Below are positions 54,101 to 64,000 of a DNA stretch of 64,000 bases, piece after piece. The stretch is from NCBI GenBank assembly GCA_030248215.1, contig JASANG010001567.1:124001-188000 (forward strand), in the 5' to 3' direction. Position numbers and translations under genes: made by a program. A model generated the notes under the pieces. That model was not told where the DNA came from, did no database searches, and saw only the letters and a list, made by a program, of their open reading frames with translations. How positions within the stretch are numbered: the first letter of the stretch is position 1; every line of letters begins with the position of its first letter. The stretch comes from Enoplolaimus lenunculus. Its lineage: Eukaryota > Nematoda > Enoplea > Enoplida > Thoracostomopsidae.

Positions 54101-57100
54101 CGCACACAATAATTGCGCAACAGGCGCTTTTCAACATTAGATCACACAATAAAATGTTTCTTCGGTTATCAGGATTATAGGAAACACCTAACAGGGAAAA
54201 ATTTAATTGAAGTAATATTTCAAAAAGTAGTTATAACATCTCAATGGTCGGACCCTCATAGATACTATCCCATAGAAGAATTTTTAGGGTGACATTCCAA
54301 ATGATTCACAAAAGTACCCGTGCGTTTTTCACTGTTAGTCACCCTCATAACCCCTTAGGGACAGCCACCTACGTGGGGTCACGTGGGGGTTTATAATTAC
54401 TCTTACATATTGGTAGTGCCGGTTCTGGCTCTATAAAGCTACATTATAAACGCCTTGCTAATTCATCCGCTAAATCGTTATCGGTTATATTAGAGTGGCC
54501 CAGTACCCACATTAATAAAGCCTCATTAAATTCTGAAAGTTCTTTTATTGCTAATCGACACTTGTTTACAGTCTTCGACCTAATTTTAATACTATGCAAA
54601 GCTTTCAATGCTGCCCGGCTATCTTATATGATAAGTGCTCTCTTTTCATCAACGTTCCTTTCTGTTTACTCTTCAGCGCATGTTTTGTCTGAAACACTGA
54701 GACTTACTCACCTAATGATCGATTGACCATAAACCAAGGATTACCTGAAATGGTTGCAGTTGTAGTTATGATAAGGAGCGATGTTTTTATTATCTTTATG
54801 TTTTAGATCCGGGTTTGATATATGACAAATGTGTTAACGGAACAGAAGGATTTGACGGCTGTTCACAGCTCTTTCCAAACAGCTATAATCCGAAAACGGC
54901 GACCCCGGAGCTTTCAGGTAAGGCAATGTAAACTACATACAGTCACAGACATAATTATGTGCATCAGTGATCGCGTTCTGAATTGCGGCTTTGATCGTGA
55001 TTAGTCGTTTCTTCAACGTAATTTTAGGCAGTCGTGAATTTTACTGCTAGCAGTTACTGTGGCTGTAAGTGAGTGTTAAATCTTCAATCGCTTGTAAAAG
55101 TAGTGGTTGCATCGCGGCTGGTTTGAATTACGGTGTAGCCGCCCAAAGAAAATTCAAATGCCTTTACGAAACCGCTACCACAGACGCTACTGCAATTATT
55201 GTGCACTGAATTCTGTCCGTGGTGTATATGCACAATATTGAAGAACTGTTCAGGGTGCAGTTATTTTCCGCATAATTTTGGGAATGTTTTATTATACACA
55301 GTGGTTGCTTTATTATAGGTAAAATGAAGGTTCTCGATACATTGCTGGCGATTGTAAAAGCGACTACTAATGACAAAATTGTTCTTGTGTCAAATTATAC
55401 GCAAACACTGGATTGGTTTGAACGTTTATGCAATTTACGAACGTATGCATACGTGCGGCTGGATGGATCAATGTCAATTAAAAAGCGTGCAAAAGTGGTT
55501 GAGCAATTCAATGAACCTGAGGTATAAATTACCTACAATTGTTATTTTTGGCTGTACTACGGTACTTCCTAGATATGTATCATGCAACAAATTTTTAAGA
55601 TTTTATTCAGCGTAGGACCTCCAGTGTACACAGTGCTAGAAATGTTTTCAAAGTCTAGAATTTTCAAGTAGCTGTAAAGACCGCTTCTTATTGCGCCGTT
55701 CACTCGCAATAATTTTGACAACCGTCCGTTCACATTAATTTTATCATCGGTGCTACTAAACATCTTACAACCCTGGACAATCAAGAGGCTACGTTTAAAA
55801 TAAGCTCATGATAGCTCTGGGCTATAAGAGATTTTCATGGCACAGATCGTTCAGGTGTCAACATTTTGTCAACAGTGCTACTAGATCCTCTATAACCCAT
55901 GACTATCAATAAACTATTATTAAAATGGGCTCGACAGCTCTAAGCCATAAGAGATGTTTCATATTGTGCAGATTTATCACGACACTTGTCAGCGTCTGCC
56001 TTGCGTGTTGCGATAGCCAAATTTTAAGTAGTTTTTATATTTTCAGAGCAAAGATTTCATTTTCATGCTTAGCTCGAAAGCTGGCGGATGTGGTTTGAAT
56101 TTGATTGGCGCAAATCGACTTGTGATGTTTGATCCAGATTGGAATCCGGCCAATGACCAACAAGCGATGGCTCGTGTTTGGCGTGACGGACAAAAGAAGC
56201 TCTGTTTTATTTATAGACTAATTGCTGTAAGCAAGTTTTACACGCTGTCTTTCTTGTTGACGTATAATTTATGGTTCAGTTTTCTCTTCAATTTGATCAT
56301 AATATTCTTATATTTATTCTAGATTGCTGTAAAACTTGTGGCTGATTCTCGGTGTCGCTAATGTATAGATATCTACAGATTTGGCCTTCTGTAATATTGC
56401 TCCTTTTTTGCCCGGCTGAAAGAAATTTTTCTATCCAAGCATCGCGGACACGACCTTCTACGTCAAAAAAGGTGTGGTATTCGTTTGCTGTGAAAGCTCA
56501 TTCGAGTTCGAATTAGTTACTAGATGTTCGGATAGACAATCTGGCTGCTGTAATTCAAATGACCACTCAGAATGACTGATTATGCCATTTTAAATCATTA
56601 TTTATCGCCGGCATTGAAATATTTTCATCGTACGTGGTCCTGGTAAAATTTGAAACCAACTATTAAATGGCAGAGGTACACTGTTGTGATTCTTGAAAAT
56701 TTGTTCTTGATTTGTTTCATAGACTGGAAGTATTGAAGAGAAAATTTTGCAAAGACAAGCGCACAAACGCGCTTTATCATCGTGTGTTGTCGATAACGAA
56801 AGTGGCGCTGACGTCGAACGACATTTTTCAGCCAACGATTTGAGAGATTTGTTCACACTTCGAACTGATACTGTATCTGAAACGCATGAAAAGTAAGGAA
56901 CGTTTGTTTGTAGGTATATTAGTATGGTTGCCAGGGTATGACCTTGACCGGATATTCGTTTACGGTACAAACTGCATATTCGTTTACGATAGAAATTGGT
57001 GTCCGCTTCCGTTACAGAAATATTGGAAATTCCTTTAAGGCCCGTGAATTTTTGCATGCCTTAGTTGCGTTGGAAGAAAAATACAACATCTTGGAAAGTT

Positions 57101-58435
57101 TTATACTTCAATATCCGTTTTCCGTTTCCGTAGTTTTGATTAAAATTTCTTTTGCGCACGCAGTTTTGCGGTGACAGGCGCAGTTAAAATTGTGGTTACG
57201 GTCGCGGCTAAAATTCACGTGGCATACATGTTCTTGCGCTAAAAAACCATCGTATTTAAAATCAATGGACTTGTTTGTTGTTCGCAATGGTGATATGGAC
57301 CGAATCGCTAATACCGGAAGGTTCACGGTCCGTCGTTGACTGTAATCTGGAAACCGTACCGGACCGGCGGTGATACACCGCATGTCTGGACCGGAAGTCC
57401 ATGCAAACTTGAAACTAGTGTGTCAAACCTAGTTTCTAAATACGTAATTAATGCTAGAATAGCAAGTAAACGCAATCACAATCGCGTCTGGCTGCGACCG
57501 CTGTCGAAACCGCAACAGCAAACGTTGTTCAAAAAGCGATTGCGACCGCGGATCAAACCTCGACTGTTACCGAGGTTAAAACCTCGACTACGGACGCGGC
57601 TAAAACCCCGACTACGAACGCAATTAAAATCGCGGCTGCGATCGCGTCTCAAGCTGCGTTTGAGTCCCGATCACTCAAAAACTCTGACGCGGTTACAAAA
57701 CCGCAACCGCAGCTTCCGCAATCGCGACTTCTGCGCACCTAATTCTGTTCGTGTCTGTACGCGGCTGCGATCGCGTCTCAAGCTGCGTTTGAGCACCGAT
57801 CACTCAAAAACTCTGACGCGGCTACAAAACCGCAACCGCAGCTTACGCAATTGCGTTTTCTGCGCACGTAATTCTGTTCGTGACTGTACATGATTTTTGT
57901 TGTATAGTTTGGTAGAACAGTCCACCGCAAAGCAACTTGTCGTTTTTGCAGCTTTAAGTTTTTAAAAAGGCAGCAATCATTTGCAGTGCCCCGGTATGAA
58001 CTTATGTATGGCCGGATGATACAGTCTCATTTAAGAGTCGTATCTACTGAAATTTCTGGAGTTTAAGGCAAAAGTTCTACCGAAGCCAATCAATTATCTG
58101 CCAATACCGGAGGTAGGCCGGTTCAACACTGCTGTAGCTTGCTAACTGTTGACTATTTCAGATTAAAATGTACACGTTGTGTGAACAACATTGAACATCG
58201 TGCGCCACCAGAGTTTGCCGATTGTAGCGCTGATTTATCGCAATGGCATCATGCAGCCGACAAACGTCGTCTACCCGATAGTATACTCAAGCAGGCGTGG
58301 GAAACGAATTACATTTCGTTTGTGTTTTACCAAAAGTCGCACGAACTTACTACGGTTGAATCACAGAAAGTACAGACTGGGGAAAATATGGAGAACGATG
58401 ACGACATTGAAATAATCGATTGTTCAGAGGAATGA
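45170..58435 (+). CDS. RAD54L: DNA repair and recombination protein RAD54 (Swi2/Snf2 ATPase), start exon missing
   Basis: Nuclear dsDNA translocase that works with RAD51 in strand invasion and chromatin remodelling. Exons: 45170-45322, 45585-45752, 46773-46833, 47497-47632, 47875-47944, 48561-48686, 49022-49090, 49497-49590, 49929-50053, 50261-50411, 50779-50885, 51636-51708, 52584-52745, 54807-54917, 55319-55521, 56047-56226, 56723-56892, 58162-58435; all phases agree, 810 residues. The first residues RRSSAPSK match the MRRSLAPS start of vertebrate RAD54, so probably little more than the initiator Met lies upstream. Motifs: [28 protein letters not shown] (Walker A, residue about 223), [14 protein letters not shown] split by an intron, [45 protein letters not shown] and [10 protein letters not shown]. 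The C-terminal domain keeps the CTRC zinc ligands. The acidic tail [12 protein letters not shown] is unlike human. Confidence 0.96.
46997..47400. repeat. Forward-reverse-forward triplication in RAD54 intron
   Basis: Block A (47010-47149) is repeated in the same orientation as block C (47261-47400), 251 bases apart. Between them block B (47148-47260) is the exact-looking reverse complement of 46997-47109. A and B therefore form a 113 bp hairpin arm with a 38-base loop, and B and C a second abutting hairpin. The copies show no difference by eye. Confidence 0.95.
48078..48455. mobile_element. ATCGACCGG-ended TIR element, copy 2, in RAD54 intron
   Basis: Left GCGACCGGATATTAGTTTAACCGG and right GGCACTAAACCGAGACGGGATATCTGGTCGATCC. 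Shares TACATTGTTTTGCTG, TACAGATGTCGG and CCACAACCGCAAATATC with 40828-41193. Confidence 0.65.
50516..50582. repeat. (ATT)n microsatellite in RAD54 intron
   Basis: About 20 units of ATT/TTA with a few single-base interruptions. Confidence 0.95.
51139..51330. mobile_element. TTAGGC-type TIR element, best preserved copy
   Basis: 192 bp. The left end TGGCCCATGTATAGAACAGG is the exact reverse complement of the right end CCTGTTCTATACATGGGCCA. The element is flanked on both sides by TAGTAC (51133-51138 and 51331-51336), a 6 bp target duplication. The interior holds two runs of AGGCTTAGGCTTAGG separated by GGAATAGGCTCATCCATACGC. No coding capacity: a MITE-like element in the intron between RAD54 exons 50779-50885 and 51636-51708 (spelled from the first visible exon). 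Confidence 0.9.
52136..52488. mobile_element. hAT-like MITE CCGGTTGCACCCTG, left tip lost
   Basis: Aligns with 39430-39802 nearly base for base from TTTTTCACCTTCCGG to TTGCACCCTG, including the centre ATAAGCCATTGATGGTGG. The first CAGGGTGCAACC tip is missing. It ends about 95 bases before RAD54 exon 52584-52745. Confidence 0.85.
53298..54403. mobile_element. 1.1 kb element with inverted ends of about 110 bp, in RAD54 intron
   Basis: The left arm 53298-53410 (AGTAGTTATAACCCCCCC, GCCACGTAGGTGACTGTCCC, GTAACAGTGAAAAATGCACG, TGAATCATTTGGAAT) is repeated inverted and diverged at about 54294-54403. The 880-base interior has no recognised coding region. Family unknown. Confidence 0.7.
54425..54665 (-). 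pseudogene. LINE-type RNase H domain fragment
   Basis: The minus strand reads [17 protein letters not shown], then [20 protein letters not shown] and [15 protein letters not shown]. This is the SDSxAAL ... WVPGHSGIxGNExADxLA region of the RNase H domain of non-LTR retrotransposons (LINEs of the Jockey/R1/I groups). One stop (TAA) lies just before DSRAAL, and nothing of the reverse transcriptase remains. It lies directly beside the TIR element 53298-54403, antisense to RAD54. Confidence 0.75.
56935..57140. repeat. Fragment of the CGGAAACGGATAG family
   Basis: Contains ACCGGATATTCGTTTACGG, GAATTTTTGCATGCC and ATATCCGTTTTCCGTTTCCG, matching subterminal blocks of 19978-20757. It begins CCAGGGTATGACC. 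No coding potential despite a long minus-strand frame. Confidence 0.5.
57470..57889. repeat. GC-rich minisatellite with a 129 bp tandem duplication
   Basis: 57530-57630 has short repeats of AAACCTCGACTACGGACGCGGCT type. 57632-57760 and 57761-57889 are tandem copies of 129 bases starting GCGGCTGCGATCGCGTCTC. The open frame of 185 codons through it is a consequence of periodicity and GC content. In the last RAD54 intron. Confidence 0.85.
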
Positions 58436-58856
58436 AACGTGAAAGGAAAGTTGGGGCGTTGTCAACGCTTTGGACACTATCCGTAGGTTGCGTCTGGCGT
58501 AGACTAAGGCTTATGCTTAAGACAAGGTTTACCTATGCCAAAGCATACGCTTAAGCCTTACCTTAAGTTAAGCCTAAGCTGAATCTTAAATATGGGAGAA
58601 GTGTATATACAAGAGCCGATGTCAGCAGAATTGAAAGTATACCCTCGGATGAATAATTTTGAGTGGAAGCACCGTTTGCTACTGTAGCTATGGTTAGTTG
58701 GAAGTCGTTTGCTGCCAAACGGTGAAGATACGAAGAAACAAAAGTGGATTGGGCTTTTATTGTATGTTTTGTAGTGACGTTCATTGTGTTGTATACTTAT
58801 AATTTCATTTCGAAGGCCTCTTGTATATAAGTCCGCATTTCAGCAAGAGTGTCAGC

Positions 58857-58862
58857 AATAAA
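58857..58862 (+). terminator. Poly(A) signal AATAAA of RAD54
   Basis: First canonical hexamer after the RAD54 stop, 422 bases downstream. A short TTAGGC-like stretch (58495-58585) lies between. Confidence 0.5.
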
Positions 58863-59329
58863 CTATGCTGTTTTTGCAGTATCGTGTTTTAACCAGTGTG
58901 ACTTGACTTCGCAGTCAATAGCATGCAATATTGGTAAAACTCTTATATAATTATGGTTTATAATATGGATCATATCAGCTCTTGCATTGTACTAATGTGG
59001 TTTATTAACCTTTTCGGTGGTTGGTATTAAATTAATATCGCAGTTGATTTATTTCACTCTTTAAACAGAATTGGATTTGAAATGAAAATTCATTGGAACC
59101 TATCAAAGCATAACAAATTCTTGTTAAAGATTCTGAAATATTAGATTTACAAGCGCATGATTGTATGCTGTGTTCATGGTTTTTAATGTAAATCTGTGTA
59201 AAATATTGTATCCAATAAATATGTTTAGCTGTTGTGTTGGAGTTGGCATGGGAGGTAAACAAACTTTAAATTTTCGTTCACCGTTCTAGGAAGTGCGACG
59301 CGAAAACGTTTCAGAGAAACTTAAGGTTA

Positions 59330-60120
59330 AATAATAAGCGTTCGTTCATTTGTGTGAAAATTATAAATGAGCACCGGATATCTGAATTTTGAAAATATCC
59401 GGATATGTATCTGAAAGGAAATATATTTTTGCGGATATGTCCGGATATCGAAATGCAAATGTCCATCACTAATGAATTTTTTGAATATTGCCATATGGCG
59501 TACATAGTTTTATAGCGTTGCAAATTAGTCTAACGTATAGCACAGGGGCTAGCAGTTTTCCAAGGACAAATTATGACCATGAGTGCAGCGCAGCCACTCC
59601 TATATGACGGAAGGTCTTCCTGTTTTCCGCGGTGGAAAGCTTTTGATAAGTCCAGGTTTGGTAGAGAAAACCTGAAGCGAAGCATTTGTGTGGAAAATAT
59701 AAAAAGTGGAAATTCCTAGCGTCTACAATTCCTTTTGGTTTGGTAGGTAAAACCAAAGGTGTAGGTGAAGTTCGGAGAAATGGAAAAGTTTATTGGTTTC
59801 CTCCAGGTCTGTTAGGGTTGGAATGGTTTGGTTGCTTTGTCTGGAAAATTATGATGCATAGTTCGGGTCGGAAACGGGAAAAGTAGAAAAGTAGTGGGAA
59901 ATATTCTAGCCTCTATAATGCAACGGCAAAAATGGAAAATTTTAACATGTGTTTTCCGCAGTTTGGCAGGGAAAATCTGAAGCGTAAAATTTGTTCGGAA
60001 ACCGGGGTTCTGATAAAGTCTATAAGACGTTTCGGTTGTCAACCCCCGTTTTGGGTTTTTGTATAGGGGGGTTTGTAGACGCAGGTGCAGTTTGCATCCC
60101 AAAGCCCACTAGAAATTATC
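59330..60120. repeat. Low-order repeats after RAD54
   Basis: 59360-59460 has four ATATCCGGATATG blocks. 59630-60000 shows an irregular repeat of GTTTGGTAG(G)GAAAA, CTGAAGCG, GGAAATTCTAGC and CTACAATTCC or CTATAATGC, about 300 bases apart. No gene recognised. Confidence 0.45.
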
Positions 60121-60182
60121 CTAGAAAGTCAAGCTACCCCTCCTTTTACGAAATTTTAGCTACGCCCATGTCAATAAAGCAT

Positions 60183-60295
60183 TTATATCTATGAGGCCAA
60201 GGCTTAAAGTATACTTTTTTATGCTTAGGCTTAGGTAGAGAAATACGTATACTACTTACATTGCTCTTTTACGGCCCTGTTCTATACATTGGCTT
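60183..60295. mobile_element. TTAGGC-type element, shortened
   Basis: Ends ACGGCCCTGTTCTATACATTGGC with TATGCTTAGGCTTAGG before it; the left end is only GAGGCCAAGG. Confidence 0.55.
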
Positions 60296-61319
60296 GAACG
60301 TTTAACCATAAACACTTTCGTAATTGCAGAAAACCAACCTCAGCCTACGGTAAAATTTTTGCCTGAAGTCACGTAATTTTCGATAGCCAGATTTTGCGTT
60401 TTTTTGTACACACGTGTTATTCAGTAGGTTTGTTTTGTAACTTTAGGACAATTTCGAAAGCTTCAATTGTCAAGATTTATCGAAAAGGAAGCTTAAAAAG
60501 CAAATTGTTTGAACAACATTAAGCAAATTGGTGTTGTTAAAATTGGCCAACTCAGTTATAATTTTCGTTACCTAATTTAGTTTCTCCTTCAGTTGCCGAT
60601 CCGGCATAATTTGTTGACCCGCGCCTCCGGTTTTTGTACAGCTGTGGTACCCTGTCGTAACGCAATAATATGATATTACTGTCGTATATCTGGTCAACAT
60701 TATAGTACCTATAACGTTTGTGTATAAAGCCTAGCTGCGAAAGATAGGTTTAAAAGTAAAACCTAAGTGTATAAGTGTGAGAACCGACAAATCTAAACTA
60801 TTAACACCGTTGGAGTTCTGCGGAAAACTAAAGACCCTAAAAATAACCCGGTCTGTCTAGCGTTCAGTCCTTACTTAAGGATAATACCTTCTATCACTGA
60901 GTGTTTTCAGCATACTTTTTAATCTTTGTTAAAGCTTAACTCATATTAAACAATAACAAATCCGTGGTTTCCCGAGCTTAAAACTACAAAAACGTATCCG
61001 CACTGACCGTGAATTACAGTTCCCAACGCTGTTTGAATACGTGATGTCTGTTTTATACTCATGAAAATATTTCAATGTTTCAGATTGAGTTGAACTTTTA
61101 ATGTTGTTTAGTTTTTAGTATTGTCAAGGTCGAGCTATTGAAATAGAATTGTTTTTTAATGTGTAAGCGCATATTGTTTCGAACATAAACCTTTGCGGTT
61201 GTGATGCTATTCGGTGAAATTTGTTACTCTGAGTGCAGTGAAATTTATGCTTAAAATGAGTATATATCTTTTGATCGAAGTGAGTTGGAGTTCATCAAAG
61301 GCCCGTTTTCGTCGGATGA
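60296..61319. other. Intergenic stretch, nothing recognised
   Basis: AT-rich sequence without convincing exons, RNA genes or family repeats. Confidence 0.5.
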
Positions 61320-61475
61320 TTTAACCCTTTCTCACATGAATATTTTCAATTTCATATGAGATTTTCAAGGCAAGATTCGATTCCCAGTCTCACGGGTGGG
61401 AGGTGTTTACGATGACCACTGAGCTATAGGAGCTTGACGCTCGAGCCCGAGTAGGCTCTCACGTCTTGTGGAGAT
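61320..61475 (-). repeat. tRNA-derived SINE-like repeat, minus orientation
   Basis: On the minus strand: ACAAGACGTGAGAGCC, CTCGGGCTCGAGCGTCAAGC, A box CTATAGCTCAGTGGTCATCG and B box GGGAATCGAATC, with a T-arm-like stem before it. The same block order as 29880-30075. Confidence 0.65.
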
Positions 61476-61887
61476 TTTGCACTGCGCATATATGTTATAA
61501 ATGTTAAACAATGCTCACAGTGTGTGTATTGCTCGTACATTATTCAGTTGCTCATAGTATACTCTACAAGTGACAGGCTTAAGACGTTTTTTGTTGTGTA
61601 AAGCGAAATGAACATTTGTACTGTGGGCAGAACAATTTGATGCACATTTTTGACTAAATTTTGGCTGCGAACTAAAATTGATATTAACTAGGCAGTTCCC
61701 TTGCCGTAGGTTTCTAAACGCTACGATAAAATTAATATATTTCACACAATTGAATATTATATCAGTGTGCAACTCAAACCAAATCGTAACTTGGGACTAA
61801 TATTACAAAACGAATTTTTTGCCGTGTATCATAGTTTCTAATTTTGGTCAATTTTTTTCAATTTTATTTTCTACATATATTGGCGAT

Positions 61888-62093
61888 TTGGCCCATGTTT
61901 AGAACCGGGTCGGAACTGTAGTATACGCAATAAGCATATTGCTTAGCCTAAGTCTAAGCCTGAGCGTAAGGATGAGCTTATTCCTAAGCCTAAGCCTAAG
62001 CCTATAAGCAAAAAAGATAGTCTAAACCTTAGACTGGCTCTATTACAGCCCCGCAGAAAAACGATCTGGCCCTGTTCTGTACATGCGCCAAAG
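61888..62093. mobile_element. TTAGGC-type TIR element, reverse orientation
   Basis: From TGGCCCATGTTTAGAACCGGGTCGG to GATCTGGCCCTGTTCTGTACATGCGCCA. The interior has two runs of CCTAAGCCTAAGCC split by GGATGAGCTTATT. Confidence 0.85.
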
Positions 62094-62164
62094 ATGTTAT
62101 ATTCTGCACAGCAACGAATCTCATATCGCATTCATCGGCACTTCTCGAACATTCTATACCAAAT

Positions 62165-62300
62165 TAGACCCATGTATAGAACAGGGCCGCAATAGCAGTA
62201 TAAGCATATTCCTAAGCCTATAAGCCTAAGCCTAAGCAAAAAAATTAGTCAAAAGCTTAAACGGACTATGTTACAGCCCCTCCGGAAAACGATCCGTGCG
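62165..62300. mobile_element. TTAGGC-type TIR element, right end lost
   Basis: Begins GACCCATGTATAGAACAGGGCCG and continues with CCTAAGCCTATAAGCCTAAG; it stops after CCGGAAAACGATCCG, 72 bases beyond the previous copy. Confidence 0.7.
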
Positions 62301-62707
62301 TTTTCCCTTGTGACCGCATATTGAACTAAACATTAGTTTACACACCATATTGTTTTATTGCACAGTTCAAAATCCCTCCAGTTCGAATACATTTCTATCG
62401 TGCTTGGAACTACCGCTTTTTAAACTATTAATAATAGAACGATAACGTTGAATGTCTAAAATAAAATGTATAAATGCGTTGTTAATATGGCAACCATAAA
62501 TGTTATATATACCACGTTAATTTAACAGTTTACAATGCTTGCTAGATTTAAAATTTAAAAATCACTCTGCTTGTTCTTTGAATCGATTTTCACGTCTCAA
62601 AACACACTAGTTTCTTAACCAACACTTTGTTGTGTCAAAAAACAGCGCCCGGTTTCAGCTTATCTCTGTACGGTTTCAAATATTCTGGCTTCTTATATAA
62701 TCATATG

Positions 62708-62906
62708 CACTGCAAAAAATGGTGAGTCAAATTGACTGTCTCCGAAATAGGCTTTTCTTGTCTACACAAACTGAGTCAAAATTCGACTCCGCATGAGTCA
62801 AATTCGACTCAATTTGACTCTGACGTATTCGCATTTTGACTCAGTTTATGTAGTCAGCAAAGCCTATTTCGGAGAGAGTCAAGTTGACTTACCATTTTTT
62901 GCAGTG
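62708..62906. mobile_element. Hairpin GAGTCAA element, complete copy
   Basis: CACTGCAAAAAATGGTGAGT at the left, ACTTACCATTTTTTGCAGTG at the right, one continuous inverted repeat with GACTC/GAGTC phrases. Flanked by TATATG and TATATA. Nearly the same as 20435-20630. Confidence 0.9.
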
Positions 62907-62941
62907 TATATATTGCTTTGATTATTAAATCATAGAGACAC

Positions 62942-63125
62942 CGACCCATGTGACCTATCTGCGGGCCTACCAATAGACCTAACAATAAAACCTAAGCGCC
63001 AGCCTAAACGTAGACAAAAAACCTAAGCAGGACTCTAAACATGAGCCAAGGAAACGTAAGCGCAAGCGTAAAACAAAACCCAAATGTCTATGCTTAAACC
63101 TGTTAAAGGCTATTCCTATGGGTCC
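62942..63125. mobile_element. TTAGGC-type element, strongly diverged
   Basis: GACCCATGTGACC at the left, then repeated CCTAAGC/CCTAAACG and AAGCGCAAGCG, then TATTCCTATGGGTCC. Family membership rests on the left end and the repeats only. Confidence 0.35.
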
Positions 63126-64000
63126 AACCTCGCTGTCTCCCAGAGGGCTGGCATCTGTAATCGATATGGGCCGAGATACGTTTTATACTTTGAGTTTGAC
63201 GTCATTGTGCGCTATGGCATAAAAATTCCGAAATAATATTTTGCGGCTGCAGCAGTTCTTCTGGGTTGAGGATCGCAAACTAAAACCAATCGAAACTGAG
63301 AAATTATACTTTGTGCCTTTTTGGCCAACTTCCAGCTTTTATTTCTATTATTAAGTATTAAATAACACACATTCTATTTTACCTTCACATTCATCCAACC
63401 AAATACGACTTATACGCATTCAATGCAATACGACCATGGTTTTAATGGTGTCAATAACCTTTAGCCAATTGTTTTGTTGACGTTCAACTAAAAGTTGAAC
63501 TGATGTTTAGTTTAATACTCTCGATTCAAAGTTCAGCAGTAAAAAGTTGGAAATTATCAACGCTGATGTCAGCGAAAAGCTGTTTTGGTTTTATACCTTT
63601 TAGCTGAAGTGTTTCGAACAAGAGGGGGCGGGTACCTCGTTCCCACCGTTTTTTCCGTCGAATAAAGAACTTGCGTTATATTAAATAACCAATAGCAATA
63701 TCTCTATTTTGAGAGCCAGTACTTTTTTCAGGGCGTGATTTTACCGATTGAAGTTTTGGCTCATTCCCGGGTGACTCAGTAACTTTTTATGTCGTAGATG
63801 GTCATATGCGGGGGTAGAGGGTCAACTATAGGATAACGTTTTACCTTTTTGACCGTTTTATTGCTGATAGCTGCTATATGCTGACAGTTATGCTAACGTG
63901 AAGCGACTTATATGCGTTTGTGTTTTTGAGTTCAACCTCAATACGAGACTTTATTTGTACAATTGCATCTTGTGTGCTATATTGCAAAACGAGATCAGTT
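63126..64000. other. Window end, nothing recognised
   Basis: AT-rich sequence with no gene or repeat that could be supported on either strand. Confidence 0.5.

Noticed and set aside
56602-57057. Minus-strand open frame of 151 codons
   Set aside because: It is antisense to a proven RAD54 exon and to a repeat fragment; no domain is visible.
57336-57893. Long open frame of 185 codons rich in Arg and Leu
   Set aside because: It runs through a tandem GC-rich minisatellite in the last RAD54 intron; its length follows from the repeat period, and there is no known domain.

Overview
The window is nuclear DNA of an animal, most likely an invertebrate. It is AT-rich, the genes are cut by GT-AG introns with short T-rich acceptors (many read TTTTAG), and the spaces are packed with short terminal-inverted-repeat (TIR) elements, tRNA-derived repeats and minisatellites. 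The species cannot be named from the sequence.

Four protein genes can be reconstructed exon by exon. (1) 326-18817, plus strand: the 3' part of EPRS1, the bifunctional glutamyl-prolyl-tRNA synthetase. It holds the end of the GluRS half, eight WHEP repeats and the complete ProRS half in 23 exons. The GluRS catalytic exons lie upstream of the window. (2) 23321-27080, minus strand: a metallophosphoesterase in four exons with all core metal-site motifs; its N-terminal exon was not found. (3) 33207-40400, plus strand: MRPL21, mitochondrial ribosomal protein bL21m, complete in six exons (190 aa). (4) 45170-58435, plus strand: RAD54 (RAD54L), the Swi2/Snf2 motor of homologous recombination, 18 exons and about 810 aa, lacking only the short exon with the start codon. 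A possible two-exon micro-gene (32747-33088) sits just before MRPL21 and is weakly supported.

The genes are unrelated housekeeping functions (translation, mitochondrial translation, DNA repair, a hydrolase). Nothing suggests an operon or a joint pathway.

The rest is mobile or repetitive. It includes a dispersed TIR family (TIR beginning TGGCCCATGTATAGAACAGG) whose interior is made of TTAGGC-like repeats, present in a dozen or more copies; near-perfect hairpin elements ending in CACTGCAAAAAATGG; hAT-like elements ending in CAGGGTGCAACCGG; a pair of TIR elements with internal arrays of about 160 bp units; a broken hAT transposase inside MRPL21; a LINE RNase H fragment inside RAD54; and a nested tandem array of tRNA-like units in MRPL21 intron 1. 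Two recent local rearrangements stand out: a 108 bp tandem duplication of part of an EPRS1 exon, and a forward-reverse-forward triplication in a RAD54 intron. No rRNA, no CRISPR array and no recognisable retroviral or LTR element was seen.
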